This document shows positions 1 through 9,743 of a DNA stretch of 64,000 nucleotides, one piece after another; positions within the stretch are counted from its first letter, which is position 1, and each line of letters starts with the position of its first letter. The stretch covers positions 186,001 to 250,000 of the forward strand of contig NZ_FOYI01000004.1 of NCBI RefSeq assembly GCF_900116005.1, in the 5' to 3' direction. The notes beneath the pieces were generated by a model that saw only the letters and a list, made by a program, of their open reading frames with translations, did not search any database and was not told the DNA's origin. Both the position numbers and the translations under genes were made by a program. Source of the DNA: Poseidonocella sedimentorum. GTDB lineage: Bacteria > Pseudomonadota > Alphaproteobacteria > Rhodobacterales > Rhodobacteraceae.

Positions 1-2237
1 CCAGCGGCGGGCTGCTGCACTACGGGCAGGGCAAGTGGTATCCCGGCGAGACCCTCCCGCGCTGGACCTTCTCGCTCTACTGGCGCAAGGACGGCGAGCC
101 GATCTGGCGCAACCCGGAGCTTCTGGCGCGCGAAGACACGGATGAGGATGTCGGGCCCGAAGCGGCGGAGGCGCTGCTGAAGGGGATCGCCGCGGGGCTC
201 TCGGTGCCGCAAGACAACGTACTGCCGGCCTTTGAGGACCCCGCCGAGTGGATCGTCAAGGAATCCAACCTGCCCGAGAACGTCACGCCGGAGAATTCGA
301 AGCTGACCGACCCCGAGGAACGCGCGCGCATCGCGCGGGTCTTCGAGCGCGGTCTGACCACACCGGCGGGCTATATCCTCCCGGTCCAGCGCGCCCAGGC
401 GAAGGCCGAAAGCGCCTGGCTTTCGGAGGTCTGGAAGCTGCGGCGCGGCAAGGTCTACCTCGTGGCGGGCGACAGCCCCGTGGGCTACCGCCTGCCGCTC
501 GGCGCGCTGCCGCATGTGGACGAGGCGAGCTATCCCTTCATCGTGCCGCAGGATCCGACCGAGCCGCGCGGGGCTCTGCCCGCCGCCGAGGATCTGGCCA
601 AGGCGCGGCAGGCCAAGGATCGCGACGCCGCTCAGGAGCGCCAACCCGTCGCCAGCCGGACGGAGGCCCCCGCCGGGCAAACCATCGTCGAGCAGAGCCT
701 GACCGAGCTTGACGGCCGGGTCCGGACCGCGATCTCGGTGGAGCCGCGCGACGGGCGGCTCTGTGTCTTCCTGCCCCCGGTGGAGCGGCTTGAGGATTAC
801 CTCGAACTGATCGCCAAGGTCGAAGGCGCCGCGGCGGCCACGGGCCACAAGGTGCTGATCGAGGGCTATGCCCCGCCGCATGATCCGCGTATCGAGGTGA
901 TGCGCATCGCCCCCGATCCCGGCGTGCTGGAGGTCAACATCCACCCCGCCGCGAATTGGGACGATTGCGTCGCCACCACCGAAACGGTCTATGAGGAAGC
1001 GCGTCAGAGCCGGCTCGGGGCCGACAAGTTCATGCTCGATGGCCGCCACACCGGCACCGGCGGCGGCAATCACGTGGTGGTCGGCGGCGCGACGCCGAAC
1101 GACAGCCCGTTCCTGCGCCGCCCGGACCTGCTCAAGAGCCTGATCCTCTTCTGGCAGCGCCACCCGAGCCTGAGCTATCTCTTCTCCGGCACCTTTGTCG
1201 GCCCGACCTCGCAGGCCCCGCGCATCGACGAGGCGCGCCACGATTCGCTCTACGAGCTGGAAATCGCGCTCGACCAGATCTGGCCGCCCGAAGAGGGCAC
1301 GCCCCCGCCGCCGTGGCTCACCGACCGGCTGCTGCGCAACGCGCTCATCGACGTGACCGGCAACACCCACCGGACCGAGATCTGCATCGACAAGCTCTTC
1401 TCGCCCGACGGGCCCACGGGGCGGCTGGGGCTCGTGGAATTCCGCGGCTTCGAGATGCCGCCCAACCCGCGCATGAGCCTCGCCCAGCAATTGCTCCTCC
1501 GGGCTATCATCCTGCGCTGCTGGGAAGCGCCGCTGAGCGGATCGCTCACCCGCTGGGGCACGACGCTGCATGACCGGTTCATGCTGCCCGCCTTCCTGTG
1601 GGAGGATCTCCTCGAGGTGCTCGGCGATTTGCGCGCCCATGATCTCGTGCTCGATCCGGCGTGGTTCGAGGCGCAGGCCGAGTTCCGCTTCCCCTTCTGC
1701 GGCGAGGTGACCTACGAGGGCGCGACGCTGGAGCTGCGTCAGGCGCTGGAGCCGTGGCACGTCATGGGCGAGACAGGCGCGATCGGCGGCACCGTGCGTT
1801 ACACCGACAGCTCGACCGAACGGCTTCAGGTCCGCCTCTCGGGCGCAGCGCCCGACCGCTACAAGGTCACCGCCAACGGCCGCATCGTCCCGCTGACCCC
1901 CACCGCGAGCACCGGCGAGCGCGTGGGCGCCGTGCGCTACAAGGCGTGGAAGCCGCCGCTCTCGATGCACCCGGTGCTGGAGGTGGACGCGCCGCTGGTC
2001 TTCGACATCTACGACAGCTGGACCGGTCGCGCGATCGGCGGCTGCCGCTACCATGTCGCCCACCCCGGCGGGCGCAATTTCGACACCTTCCCCGTCAACG
2101 GCAACGAGGCCGAGGCCCGCCGCCTCAGCCGGTTCGAGAAGATGGGCCACACCGGGCGCGACTACGCACCGCCCTCCGAGACGCCGCACCCCGAATTCCC
2201 GATGACGCTCGATCTGCGCCGCCGGCCCGGGCTCTGA
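1..2237 (+). CDS. DUF2126 family protein, C-terminal part (5' truncated by window edge)
   Basis: The frame is open from base 3 and enters the window inside a conserved DUF2126 stretch (GKWYPGE followed by PRW and LYWRKDG), so the true start lies upstream. 744 residues are visible; full-length members are about 1,100 residues with an N-terminal transglutaminase-like domain, which is missing here only because of the window edge. A GTG at 204 could be called as a start but sits inside the conserved domain. In this family the DUF2126 part is predicted to be a COOH-NH2 ligase-like enzyme, working with the ATP-grasp, alpha-E and transglutaminase proteins that follow; the substrate is unknown. The next gene begins 2 bp after the stop, which suggests one transcript. 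Confidence 0.9.
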   Translation, partial: SGGLLHYGQGKWYPGETLPRWTFSLYWRKDGEPIWRNPELLAREDTDEDVGPEAAEALLKGIAAGLSVPQDNVLPAFEDPAEWIVKESNLPENVTPENSKLTDPEERARIARVFERGLTTPAGYILPVQRAQAKAESAWLSEVWKLRRGKVYLVAGDSPVGYRLPLGALPHVDEASYPFIVPQDPTEPRGALPAAEDLAKARQAKDRDAAQERQPVASRTEAPAGQTIVEQSLTELDGRVRTAISVEPRDGRLCVFLPPVERLEDYLELIAKVEGAAAATGHKVLIEGYAPPHDPRIEVMRIAPDPGVLEVNIHPAANWDDCVATTETVYEEARQSRLGADKFMLDGRHTGTGGGNHVVVGGATPNDSPFLRRPDLLKSLILFWQRHPSLSYLFSGTFVGPTSQAPRIDEARHDSLYELEIALDQIWPPEEGTPPPPWLTDRLLRNALIDVTGNTHRTEICIDKLFSPDGPTGRLGLVEFRGFEMPPNPRMSLAQQLLLRAIILRCWEAPLSGSLTRWGTTLHDRFMLPAFLWEDLLEVLGDLRAHDLVLDPAWFEAQAEFRFPFCGEVTYEGATLELRQALEPWHVMGETGAIGGTVRYTDSSTERLQVRLSGAAPDRYKVTANGRIVPLTPTASTGERVGAVRYKAWKPPLSMHPVLEVDAPLVFDIYDSWTGRAIGGCRYHVAHPGGRNFDTFPVNGNEAEARRLSRFEKMGHTGRDYAPPSETPHPEFPMTLDLRRRPGL

Positions 2238-2239
2238 TC

Positions 2240-4666
2240 ATGGGCACGGCCGATCAGATGCAGGGACGGGACCAGCCCACGCCGCTCGACGCGCTGGTCC
2301 GCGACTACGCGGCCAAGGTGGCGCGCGGCTCGGCCCATAGCGACGAGATGCTCCTGCCTGACGGCACGCTGCGCCCGGTCTGGGCCGATTTCATGGCCCA
2401 TCTGGCCGGGCTCACCCCCGACCAGATCGCCACGCGCATGGGCCGCGGCAACCAGTACCTGCACGACGCGGGCGTCTTCTACCGCCAGTATGACGCGGAA
2501 TCGCGCGAGCGCGAATGGCCGCTGAGCCATATCCCGGTGCTGCTGTCCGAGGCGGAATGGGCCGAGATTTCCCAAGGGCTGATCGAACGCGCCGAGCTGC
2601 TCGATTTCGTGCTGCGCGATTTCTACGGCGAGAACACGCTGGTGAATTCCGGCCAGCTCCCGCCCACCCTGCTCACCAAGAACCCGGCCTGGCTGCGGCC
2701 GATGATCGGCGCGCTGGAGCCGGGCGAGGCGGGGCTCAACTCGGTGTCCTTCGAGGTCTCGCGCGGGCCGGACGGGCGCTGGTGGGTGATCAGCGATCTG
2801 ATCGAAGCCCCCTCGACCGCCGGTTTCGCGATCGAGAACCGCATCGCCACGAGCCGGGTCTTCCCCAACTTCTTCAGCCGCGCCAAGGTGCTCCGGCTGG
2901 CCGGCTACTTCCGCCAGTTCCAGCAGACCCTTCTCGCGCTCAAGAGCCGCGTGGAGGGCGAGATGGTACTGCTCTCGCCCGGCCCGATGAACCAGAACTA
3001 TGCCGAACACGCCTTCCTCGCGCGCTATCTCGGGATGCTGCTGGTGGAGGGCGAGGATCTTGCGATTCAGGACGGTCAGGCGATGGTCCGCACGGTGGAT
3101 GGCCCGCGGCCGGTCTCGCTGATCTGGAACCGGGTGCCGAGCCTGATGACCGATCCGCTGGAGCTTGCGCCCGAGTCGATGCTCGGCACGCCGGGCCTGC
3201 TGCAGGCGGTGCGCGATGGCGCGGTCCACACGGTCAACATGATTGGCGCGGGCGTGCTGGAGACCCGGGCCCTCATGGCCTTCCTGCCGAGCATCGCGCG
3301 AAAGCGGCTGGGCCGCGGGCTCGCCCTGCCCAATATCGCGACCTGGTGGTGCGGGCAGGAAGCGCAGCGCGCCCACGTGTTGCAGAATGCCGGCGCGATG
3401 ATGGTGGGCGATGCCTTCTCGACCCGGCCGCTCATGGCCGATCCGGCGACCGTCGCATTGGAGCGCGAGACGGGCGACCCCGCGACCGCGCGGCTGGTGG
3501 AGATGCTGGAGACCGAGGGCCATAATTTCGTGGGCCAGGAGGCCGTCACGCTGTCGAGCACACCGGTCTTCGAGGATGGCGCCTTCCGCCCGCGCCCGGT
3601 GTGCATCCGGATTTCGCTGGGGCGGACGGATGACGGCTGGGCAGTCATGCCCGGGGGCTATGCCCGGGTCAGCGCCAGCGACGACGCCAAGGCGCTCGCC
3701 ATGCAGCAGGGCGGCAAGGTGGCCGATGTCTGGGTTCTGAGCGAGGCGGAGGTCGCGCCGCAGACACTGATCGCGACCGAAGACACCCTGCGCGAACGCG
3801 GCTCCAGCGACCAGATGCTGCCCTCCCGCGCCGCGGACAACCTCTTCTGGCTCGGGCGCTACGTCGAGCGCGCCGAGCATCACATGCGCCTCTTCCGCGC
3901 CTATTTCGCCCGCATCGCCGATGGCGCCGGGCACGACGATCCGCTGCACGCCTACCTGCGAACGCGGCTTCTGCCCGACACCCCGCCCGAGGCCAAGGCG
4001 ATCGCTGATCATTTCACCCAGCCGCTGGAGCTCAGCCTCCAGACCGCCGCGCGGGTCACGGACCGGTTTTCGCCCGACGGGATGATGGCACTGCGCACCC
4101 TTGTGCATGACGCGCGTGATCTGGACCGGCGCCTCGTCGCGCTCGACGACATCCCCGGCAAGGTCAGCACGCTGTTGCGCCAGATCACCGGTTTTGCCGG
4201 GCTGGTCCATGAAAACATGTACCGCTCCCATGGCTGGCGCTTCCTCTCGCTTGGCCTGTCTCTGGAGCGCGCGGCCAATCTGGCCGGGTTGCTCGCCGCC
4301 TGTCTCGATGATGACGCCCCGGAGGGCGCGCTCGATGCCGCGCTTGAGATCGGCGACAGTATCGGCGCCCACCGCACGCGGTTCCTCATCTCGGCCACCG
4401 GCGCCTCGGTCGCCGATCTTCTCGGGCTCGACACCGCCAACCCGCGTGCGATCCGCTATCACATCACCCGCGCCAAGGATCACATCGCCAAGCTGCCGCA
4501 GAAGGGGCACGGCCATATCCTGAGCGACGTCGCCGCGCGGATCCTGACCATCGAAACGCGCCTCGCCGTCAGCGCCCCCGAAAACCTCACCAGCGAAGAG
4601 CTCGCCACTATCCGCTACGAAATCTGGGGCGTCTGCGATGCCCTCAACGCCTCGCATCTGGGCTAG
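2240..4666 (+). CDS. circularly permuted ATP-grasp protein fused to alpha-E (DUF403) domain
   Basis: 808 residues starting at ATG 2240, two bases after the preceding stop. Residues about 60-480 match the circularly permuted type 2 ATP-grasp family (DUF404/DUF407), including the GRGNQYLHDAGVFYR and NTLVNSGQLPP segments, and an ATP-grasp-type region around GAGVLETRALMAFLP. Residues about 500-808 match the alpha-E domain (PSRAADNLFWLGRYVERAEH). In many bacteria these are two separate adjacent genes; here they are one polypeptide. The family is predicted to form amide or peptide bonds in an uncharacterised tagging or small-peptide pathway. Six bases separate it from the transglutaminase gene, so the genes form an operon. 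Confidence 0.9.
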   Translation: MGTADQMQGRDQPTPLDALVRDYAAKVARGSAHSDEMLLPDGTLRPVWADFMAHLAGLTPDQIATRMGRGNQYLHDAGVFYRQYDAESREREWPLSHIPVLLSEAEWAEISQGLIERAELLDFVLRDFYGENTLVNSGQLPPTLLTKNPAWLRPMIGALEPGEAGLNSVSFEVSRGPDGRWWVISDLIEAPSTAGFAIENRIATSRVFPNFFSRAKVLRLAGYFRQFQQTLLALKSRVEGEMVLLSPGPMNQNYAEHAFLARYLGMLLVEGEDLAIQDGQAMVRTVDGPRPVSLIWNRVPSLMTDPLELAPESMLGTPGLLQAVRDGAVHTVNMIGAGVLETRALMAFLPSIARKRLGRGLALPNIATWWCGQEAQRAHVLQNAGAMMVGDAFSTRPLMADPATVALERETGDPATARLVEMLETEGHNFVGQEAVTLSSTPVFEDGAFRPRPVCIRISLGRTDDGWAVMPGGYARVSASDDAKALAMQQGGKVADVWVLSEAEVAPQTLIATEDTLRERGSSDQMLPSRAADNLFWLGRYVERAEHHMRLFRAYFARIADGAGHDDPLHAYLRTRLLPDTPPEAKAIADHFTQPLELSLQTAARVTDRFSPDGMMALRTLVHDARDLDRRLVALDDIPGKVSTLLRQITGFAGLVHENMYRSHGWRFLSLGLSLERAANLAGLLAACLDDDAPEGALDAALEIGDSIGAHRTRFLISATGASVADLLGLDTANPRAIRYHITRAKDHIAKLPQKGHGHILSDVAARILTIETRLAVSAPENLTSEELATIRYEIWGVCDALNASHLG

Positions 4667-4671
4667 CCGAC

Positions 4672-5550
4672 ATGCTCTACAACATCCGGCTCAACATCAC
4701 CCACCGCTACGATCAGCCCGCCGCGCAGGGGCGGCACCTGATCCGCGTGCTGCCGCGCAACCTGCCCGGCCGGCAACGGCTGGCGATGCATCTGCTCACC
4801 GTGACGCCGGAGCTTCACAGCCGCCGCGAGACCTTCGATTTCTTTGAAAACACCGTGGTGACCTGCGTCCATTCCGAGCCCCATGACGAGATGTCGATCG
4901 ACCTCTCCTGCCATGTCGAGGTCTCCGACCCCGCGCCCTGGTCCGACCTCTCGCCGCAGGTCCACGCCCTGCGCGCCGACTGGCGCAAGCAGATCGACCT
5001 CGGCCCCGATTCACCGCTGCATTTCCTCGGCGGGACCCAGCGGCTCACCCCCGATGCGGCGATCGCGGAATTTGCCCGCGCCTGGTTCGATCCGGAGCGG
5101 ACGGCTGCGGAAAATGTCCTGCGCATCGGTCAGGCGCTGCACGATGAGATGGCCTTTGACGCCACCGCCACCGAGGTCGACACCGACCCCGCCGAGGCCT
5201 TTCGCATGCGCGGCGGCGTGTGTCAGGATTTCAGCCACATCATGATCATCGCCCTGCAATCGCTGGGGATTCCAGCGGGGTACGTGAGCGGCTACCTGCG
5301 CACCCTCCCGCCGGTAGGGCAGGAGAAGCTCGAAGGGGTGGACGCGATGCATGCCTGGGTCCGCGCCTGGTGCGGCATTGCGCAGGGATGGATCGAGTAT
5401 GATCCCACCAACGCCACGCTCATCGGCAGCGATCACATCGTCGTCGGCTACGGGCGCGACTACTCCGACCTCGCCCCGGTGCGCGGCCAACTGCGCAGCG
5501 CCGGCGGTCAGGTCAATTCGCAAGCGGTGGATGTGGCCGTGCTCGACTGA
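4672..5550 (+). CDS. transglutaminase-like cysteine peptidase family protein
   Basis: 292 residues. An N-terminal bacterial transglutaminase-associated beta domain (YNIRLNITHRYDQP) precedes a transglutaminase core. The catalytic triad is readable: Cys184 in GGVCQDFSH, His227 in DAMHAWV and Asp244 in EYDPTNA. Members are predicted peptidases or transamidases working beside circularly permuted ATP-grasp and alpha-E proteins. This operon ends here, facing the convergent putR; an Anbu-type proteasome-like gene, which often accompanies this set, is not next to it. Confidence 0.9.
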   Translation: MLYNIRLNITHRYDQPAAQGRHLIRVLPRNLPGRQRLAMHLLTVTPELHSRRETFDFFENTVVTCVHSEPHDEMSIDLSCHVEVSDPAPWSDLSPQVHALRADWRKQIDLGPDSPLHFLGGTQRLTPDAAIAEFARAWFDPERTAAENVLRIGQALHDEMAFDATATEVDTDPAEAFRMRGGVCQDFSHIMIIALQSLGIPAGYVSGYLRTLPPVGQEKLEGVDAMHAWVRAWCGIAQGWIEYDPTNATLIGSDHIVVGYGRDYSDLAPVRGQLRSAGGQVNSQAVDVAVLD

Positions 5551-5552
5551 GC

Positions 5553-6026
5553 TCAGATCTCGCGCAGCCCCGCATCCCGGACGCTTTCCATCGACACATA
5601 GGTCGAGGTGGAGGCCAGATGCGGGAGGCGCGAGATCTGCTCGCTGAGCACCCGCCGATACGCGGCGATGTCGCGCGTGCGGATCTTCACGAGGTAGTCG
5701 AACCCGCCGGCGATCATGTGGCATTCCTCGATCTCGGCAACCTTGCGCACAGCGGCGTTGAAGGCCTGCAACGCGTGCTCCCGCGTGTCGGTCAGGCGCA
5801 CCTCCATGAAGGCGATATGGTCGAGCCCGAGCCGCCGCGCCGACAGCTCGGCGCGATACCCGGTGATGACGCCCTCGGCCTCCAGCCGCCGCACCCGCGC
5901 GCCCACCGGCGTCTTGGACAGCCCGACCTCGGCGGCGAGCTCGGTGATGGACATGCGCCCGTCCTGCACCAGCGCCCGAAGGATGGCGCGGTCGATCTTG
6001 TCGAGCTCGAGCGGTTCTTGAGACAT
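5553..6026 (-). CDS. putR: Lrp/AsnC-family transcriptional regulator, likely proline-responsive PutR
   Basis: 157 residues from ATG at 6026; an upstream in-frame ATG at 6038 would add four residues. The 6026 start is preferred because AAGG lies five bases before it, while 6038 has no purine-rich site. The N-terminal winged HTH (residues about 8-60, with ITELAAEVGLSKTPV as recognition region) is followed by a RAM/AsnC ligand-binding domain. It is divergent from putA with about 120 bp between them. In Rhodobacter and Agrobacterium relatives PutR is a proline-dependent activator of putA. That role is inferred from position and family. Confidence 0.88.
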   Translation of the reverse strand: MSQEPLELDKIDRAILRALVQDGRMSITELAAEVGLSKTPVGARVRRLEAEGVITGYRAELSARRLGLDHIAFMEVRLTDTREHALQAFNAAVRKVAEIEECHMIAGGFDYLVKIRTRDIAAYRRVLSEQISRLPHLASTSTYVSMESVRDAGLREI

Positions 6027-6040
6027 TTCGGCCTTCATTT

Positions 6041-6090
6041 TCGGAAATATTTGGTTCTTTTCACTACCATTCCGAGAACTATAGGTAAAC
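6041..6090. promoter_or_regulatory. putR-putA shared promoter/operator region
   Basis: The AT-richer patch between the divergent genes contains an inverted repeat, TCGGAA at 6041-6046 and TTCCGA at 6070-6075, and a TATAGG hexamer at 6080-6085 that could be a putA -10 element. No good -35 is visible, as expected for a promoter needing an activator. That the dyad is the Lrp-type operator is inference. Confidence 0.4.
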
Positions 6091-6145
6091 TGCCCTGCGC
6101 CTCAGTGCTAGACTGGCCGCATAGACCATATCGGGGGCAAGGGCC

Positions 6146-9100
6146 ATGATCGCGGTGGATCGGCGTTGGGATCGCAACAAACGACAGGATGAGGCGGCGC
6201 TTCTGGCCGCGCTCAAGGCGCAGGCCGCGCTCGATGAGACCGCGCGCGCCAGCATCGCCTCCGAGGCCGCGGCGCTCGTCCGGCGCATGCGCGAAAACGC
6301 GCGGCCGGGGATGATGGACGTCTTTCTCGCCGAATACGGGCTCTCGACGGATGAGGGCGTGGCGCTCATGTGTCTGGCAGAGGCGCTGCTGCGCGTGCCC
6401 GATGCGCGCACGATCGACGCGCTCATCGAGGACAAGATCGCGCCTTCCGACTGGTCGCGCCATCTGGGCCACAGCGCCTCGCCGCTGGTCAACGCCTCCA
6501 CCTGGGGGCTGCTGCTCACGGGCAAGGTGCTGGAGGACGGCGCGCCGAGCGTGGCCGGGCGTCTGCGCGGGATGGTGCGGCGGCTGGGCGAGCCGGTGAT
6601 CCGCGCCGCGGTCGGGGCCGCGATGCGCGAAATGGGGCGACAGTTCGTGCTCGGCCAGACCATCGGCGCGGCGATGGAGCGCGCCCGCAAGATGGAGGCG
6701 CGCGGTTACACCTATTCCTACGACATGCTCGGCGAAGCGGCGATGACCGCGGCGGACGCGGCGCGCTACCGCGAGGCCTACATCAAGGCCATCGACGCCA
6801 TCGGCACGGGCGCAACCTCGTCCTCCATCGCGGCGAACCCGGGCATTTCGGTCAAGCTCTCCGCGCTTCATCCCCGATACGAGCCTGCCAAGTCCGAGCG
6901 CGTGCTGTCCGAACTCACGCCTGTCCTCACAGACCTCTTGCGCCGCGCCGCCCGCGCCGGGATCGGGCTCAACATCGACGCCGAGGAGATGGACCGGCTC
7001 GGCCTCTCGATGGCGCTGATCGAGGCTGCAATCGCCGATCCCGAGCTCGAAGGCTGGGACGGGTTTGGCGTGGTGGTGCAGGCCTATGGCCGCCGCGCGG
7101 GCGACGTGCTCGCCGGGTTGCACGAGCTTGCACAGCGCCATGACCGGCGGATCATGGTCCGGCTCGTGAAGGGTGCCTATTGGGACACCGAGATCAAGCA
7201 CGCGCAGGTCGAGGGGCTGGAGGATTTCCCGGTCTTCACCCGCAAACCGGCGAGCGATGTGAGCTACATCGCCCATGCCCGCACGCTGCTTGGCATGACC
7301 GACCGGATCTATCCGCAATTCGCCACTCACAATGCCCATACCGTCGCCGCCGTGCTGCACATGGCGACGGGCCTGAGCCGCGAGAGCTTCGAGTTTCAGC
7401 GCCTGCACGGCATGGGCGAGGCGCTGCACGATATCGTCCACCGCGAGGCGGGGACGCGCTGCCGGATCTACGCGCCGGTCGGGGCGCATCGCGACCTGCT
7501 GGCCTACCTCGTGCGGCGGCTGCTGGAGAACGGCGCGAATTCGTCTTTTGTCAACCGGATCGTGGATGAGACCGTGCGGCCCGAAGAGGTCGTCGCCTGC
7601 CCCTTCGCCGCGCTGGCCGCGCCGCCCGCCGATGGGGAGCCGCTGCTGCGCCGGGGGCCCGCGCTTTTCGCGCCCGAGCGGGCGAACGCGCGCGGGTTCG
7701 ATCTTGCTGACAGCACCGAGCTCGACCGGATCGCGGAGGCGCGCCCGCGCCCCGAACGACTGGAAGTCGGGCCGATCATCGCCAGCGCCGTCGCGGGGGG
7801 CGCGCGCGAGCCGATCCTCAACCCGGCCACGGGGGAGGAGATCGGGACGGTCACCCTCGCCGCGCCTGAGGACGTGGAGGCCGCCCTCGCCGCCGCCCAG
7901 CCATGGGACGCCGCGGCAGAGGCGCGCGCCGAGGTGCTCACCCGCGCGGCGGATCTCTACGAAGAGGGCTTCGGCGAGGCATTTGCGCTTCTGGCCCTTG
8001 AAGCGGGCAAGACCCTGCCCGATGCCGTGGCTGAGCTGCGCGAGGCGGTGGATTTCCTGCGCTACTACGCCGCCGGGGCCGCGCGCGTTGAGGCCGCCCA
8101 TCCCGCCGGGCCGCGCGGGGTCTTTACCTGCATCTCCCCCTGGAATTTCCCGCTGGCGATCTTCACCGGCCAGATCGCCGCCGCGCTTGCCGCGGGCAAC
8201 GGCGTCTTGGCCAAACCCGCCGAGACGACGCCCGCCATCGCCGCATGGGCGGTGGAGCGGCTGCGGCGCGCGGGCGTGCCCGACACCGCGCTCCAGCTTC
8301 TGCCCGGAGACGGCGCCACGGTGGGCAAGGCGCTCACCTCCGATCCGCGCGTGGGCGGCGTGGCCTTCACCGGCTCCACCGCCACCGCCCGGCGCATTCA
8401 GGCCGCAATGGCCGGGGGCCTGCCCCCCGGCGCGCCGCTCATCGCCGAGACCGGCGGGCTCAACGCGATGATCGTCGACAGCACCGCCCTGCCCGAACAG
8501 GCGATCCGGGATATCGTCGCCTCCGCCTTCCAGTCCGCGGGCCAGCGCTGCTCGGCCCTGCGCTGTCTCTACGTGCAGGAGGATATTGCGCCGGGGTTCG
8601 AGGCGATGCTCATGGGCGCGATGGACGAGCTCAGCCTCGGCGATCCGCGCGACATCGCCACCGATGTCGGCCCGGTGATCACCGCGGCCGCCCGCGACGA
8701 GATCGACGCCCATGTCGCCAAGGCCGAGGCCGAGGGGCGGCTGCTGCATCGCCTGACACCCCCGTCTCGGGGCGTCTTCACCGCCCCCGCCCTGCTGCGC
8801 GTGGCCGGAATCGGCGCGCTGGAGCGCGAGGTTTTCGGCCCGGTGCTACACGTCTCGCGGTTCCGCGCGGGCGAGATCGACCGGGTGATCGCGGAGGTCA
8901 ACGCGACCGGCTACGGGCTGACCTTCGGGCTGCACAGCCGGATCGACGAGCGTGTCCAACGGGTGGCCGACGCGGTCGAGGCGGGCAATGTCTATGCCAA
9001 CCGCAACCAGATCGGCGCGATCGTCGGCAGCCAACCCTTCGGCGGCGAGGGGCTCTCGGGCACGGGGCCGAAGGCCGGGGGGCCGCACTACCTCGCGCGG

Positions 9101-9613
9101 TTCCGCGCGGCGCCCGCGCCGGAATTTACGCCGGACGCCGCGCCCTCGGGCGGGGCCGCGGGCGCCACTCCGGAGGAGGTGGCCGCGCGGTTGCGCGCGC
9201 CGGACGCCCGCAACGCGCCGCACAACGTGACCCAGCTTCCCGGCCCGACGGGCGAGCTCAACCAGCTCACGACACTGCCGCGCCCACCGCTCCTCTGCCT
9301 CGGCCCTGGCAACGCCGCCCGCGCCGCGCAGCACCGCGCGATCGAGGCCCTCGGCGGGCGGGCCATCCCGGTGGACGAGGGGTTCGCGCCGGGCGCGCTG
9401 TGCGATCTGCCGCCCTTCGGCGGGGTGCTCTGGTGGGGCGATGCCAGGACTGCACGCCAGATCGCCGAGGCGCTCAGCAAACGCGAGGGGCCGATCCTCC
9501 CGCTCATCACCGGCGCGCCGGATCCGGGCCACGCGGTCCTCGAGCGGCATCTGTGTGTCGATACGACCGCGGCAGGCGGCAACGCGAGCTTGCTCGCCGG
9601 CGAGACGGACTAG
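6146..9613 (+). CDS. putA: bifunctional proline dehydrogenase / delta-1-pyrroline-5-carboxylate dehydrogenase
   Basis: 1,155 residues. Oxidises proline to glutamate using FAD, then NAD+. The FAD-binding TIM-barrel PRODH domain covers residues about 60-470 (with EEMDRLGLSMALIE, VRLVKGAYWDTEIKHAQ and YAPVGAHRDLLAYLVRRLLEN). The aldehyde dehydrogenase domain covers about 540-1000, with catalytic Cys802 in GQRCSALR and Glu768 in AETGGLN. A C-terminal extension of about 150 residues follows, as in longer PutA types. There is no N-terminal ribbon-helix-helix DNA-binding domain, so unlike E. coli PutA it cannot self-repress, which fits regulation by the adjacent PutR. Confidence 0.96.
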   Translation: MIAVDRRWDRNKRQDEAALLAALKAQAALDETARASIASEAAALVRRMRENARPGMMDVFLAEYGLSTDEGVALMCLAEALLRVPDARTIDALIEDKIAPSDWSRHLGHSASPLVNASTWGLLLTGKVLEDGAPSVAGRLRGMVRRLGEPVIRAAVGAAMREMGRQFVLGQTIGAAMERARKMEARGYTYSYDMLGEAAMTAADAARYREAYIKAIDAIGTGATSSSIAANPGISVKLSALHPRYEPAKSERVLSELTPVLTDLLRRAARAGIGLNIDAEEMDRLGLSMALIEAAIADPELEGWDGFGVVVQAYGRRAGDVLAGLHELAQRHDRRIMVRLVKGAYWDTEIKHAQVEGLEDFPVFTRKPASDVSYIAHARTLLGMTDRIYPQFATHNAHTVAAVLHMATGLSRESFEFQRLHGMGEALHDIVHREAGTRCRIYAPVGAHRDLLAYLVRRLLENGANSSFVNRIVDETVRPEEVVACPFAALAAPPADGEPLLRRGPALFAPERANARGFDLADSTELDRIAEARPRPERLEVGPIIASAVAGGAREPILNPATGEEIGTVTLAAPEDVEAALAAAQPWDAAAEARAEVLTRAADLYEEGFGEAFALLALEAGKTLPDAVAELREAVDFLRYYAAGAARVEAAHPAGPRGVFTCISPWNFPLAIFTGQIAAALAAGNGVLAKPAETTPAIAAWAVERLRRAGVPDTALQLLPGDGATVGKALTSDPRVGGVAFTGSTATARRIQAAMAGGLPPGAPLIAETGGLNAMIVDSTALPEQAIRDIVASAFQSAGQRCSALRCLYVQEDIAPGFEAMLMGAMDELSLGDPRDIATDVGPVITAAARDEIDAHVAKAEAEGRLLHRLTPPSRGVFTAPALLRVAGIGALEREVFGPVLHVSRFRAGEIDRVIAEVNATGYGLTFGLHSRIDERVQRVADAVEAGNVYANRNQIGAIVGSQPFGGEGLSGTGPKAGGPHYLARFRAAPAPEFTPDAAPSGGAAGATPEEVAARLRAPDARNAPHNVTQLPGPTGELNQLTTLPRPPLLCLGPGNAARAAQHRAIEALGGRAIPVDEGFAPGALCDLPPFGGVLWWGDARTARQIAEALSKREGPILPLITGAPDPGHAVLERHLCVDTTAAGGNASLLAGETD

Positions 9614-9624
9614 CGCGCGCCGCA

Positions 9625-9648
9625 GGTCCGGCGGGTCTCCGCCGGGCC
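9625..9648 (+). terminator. hairpin after putA
   Basis: A 10-bp stem (9625-9634 with 9639-9648, one T-G pair) closed by a GTCT loop begins 12 bases after the putA stop. No U-tract follows, so it may be a 3'-end stabiliser or part of a factor-dependent terminator rather than a full intrinsic terminator. Confidence 0.5.
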
Positions 9649-9743
9649 TCCCCGTCGCGCGCGAAAACCGATTGCTGCGCCGGCCGCACGCCCTAGGCTC
9701 ATCGGGTGACGCGTTCCATGCCGCAACCAGAATGGTGCCTTTG

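Noticed and set aside
2162-4657. Long open frame on the minus strand opposite the ATP-grasp/alpha-E gene (about 830 codons)
   Set aside because: It mirrors a conserved gene, has Arg/Gly/His-rich composition typical of antisense frames in GC-rich DNA, and contains no recognisable domain.
6035-8749. Long minus-strand frame opposite putA (about 900 codons), and similar frames opposite eCIS wedge genes (44068-46488, 46944-49328, 49343-51358)
   Set aside because: All are exact antisense shadows of strongly conserved genes, without ribosome sites or protein-like hydrophobic patterns.
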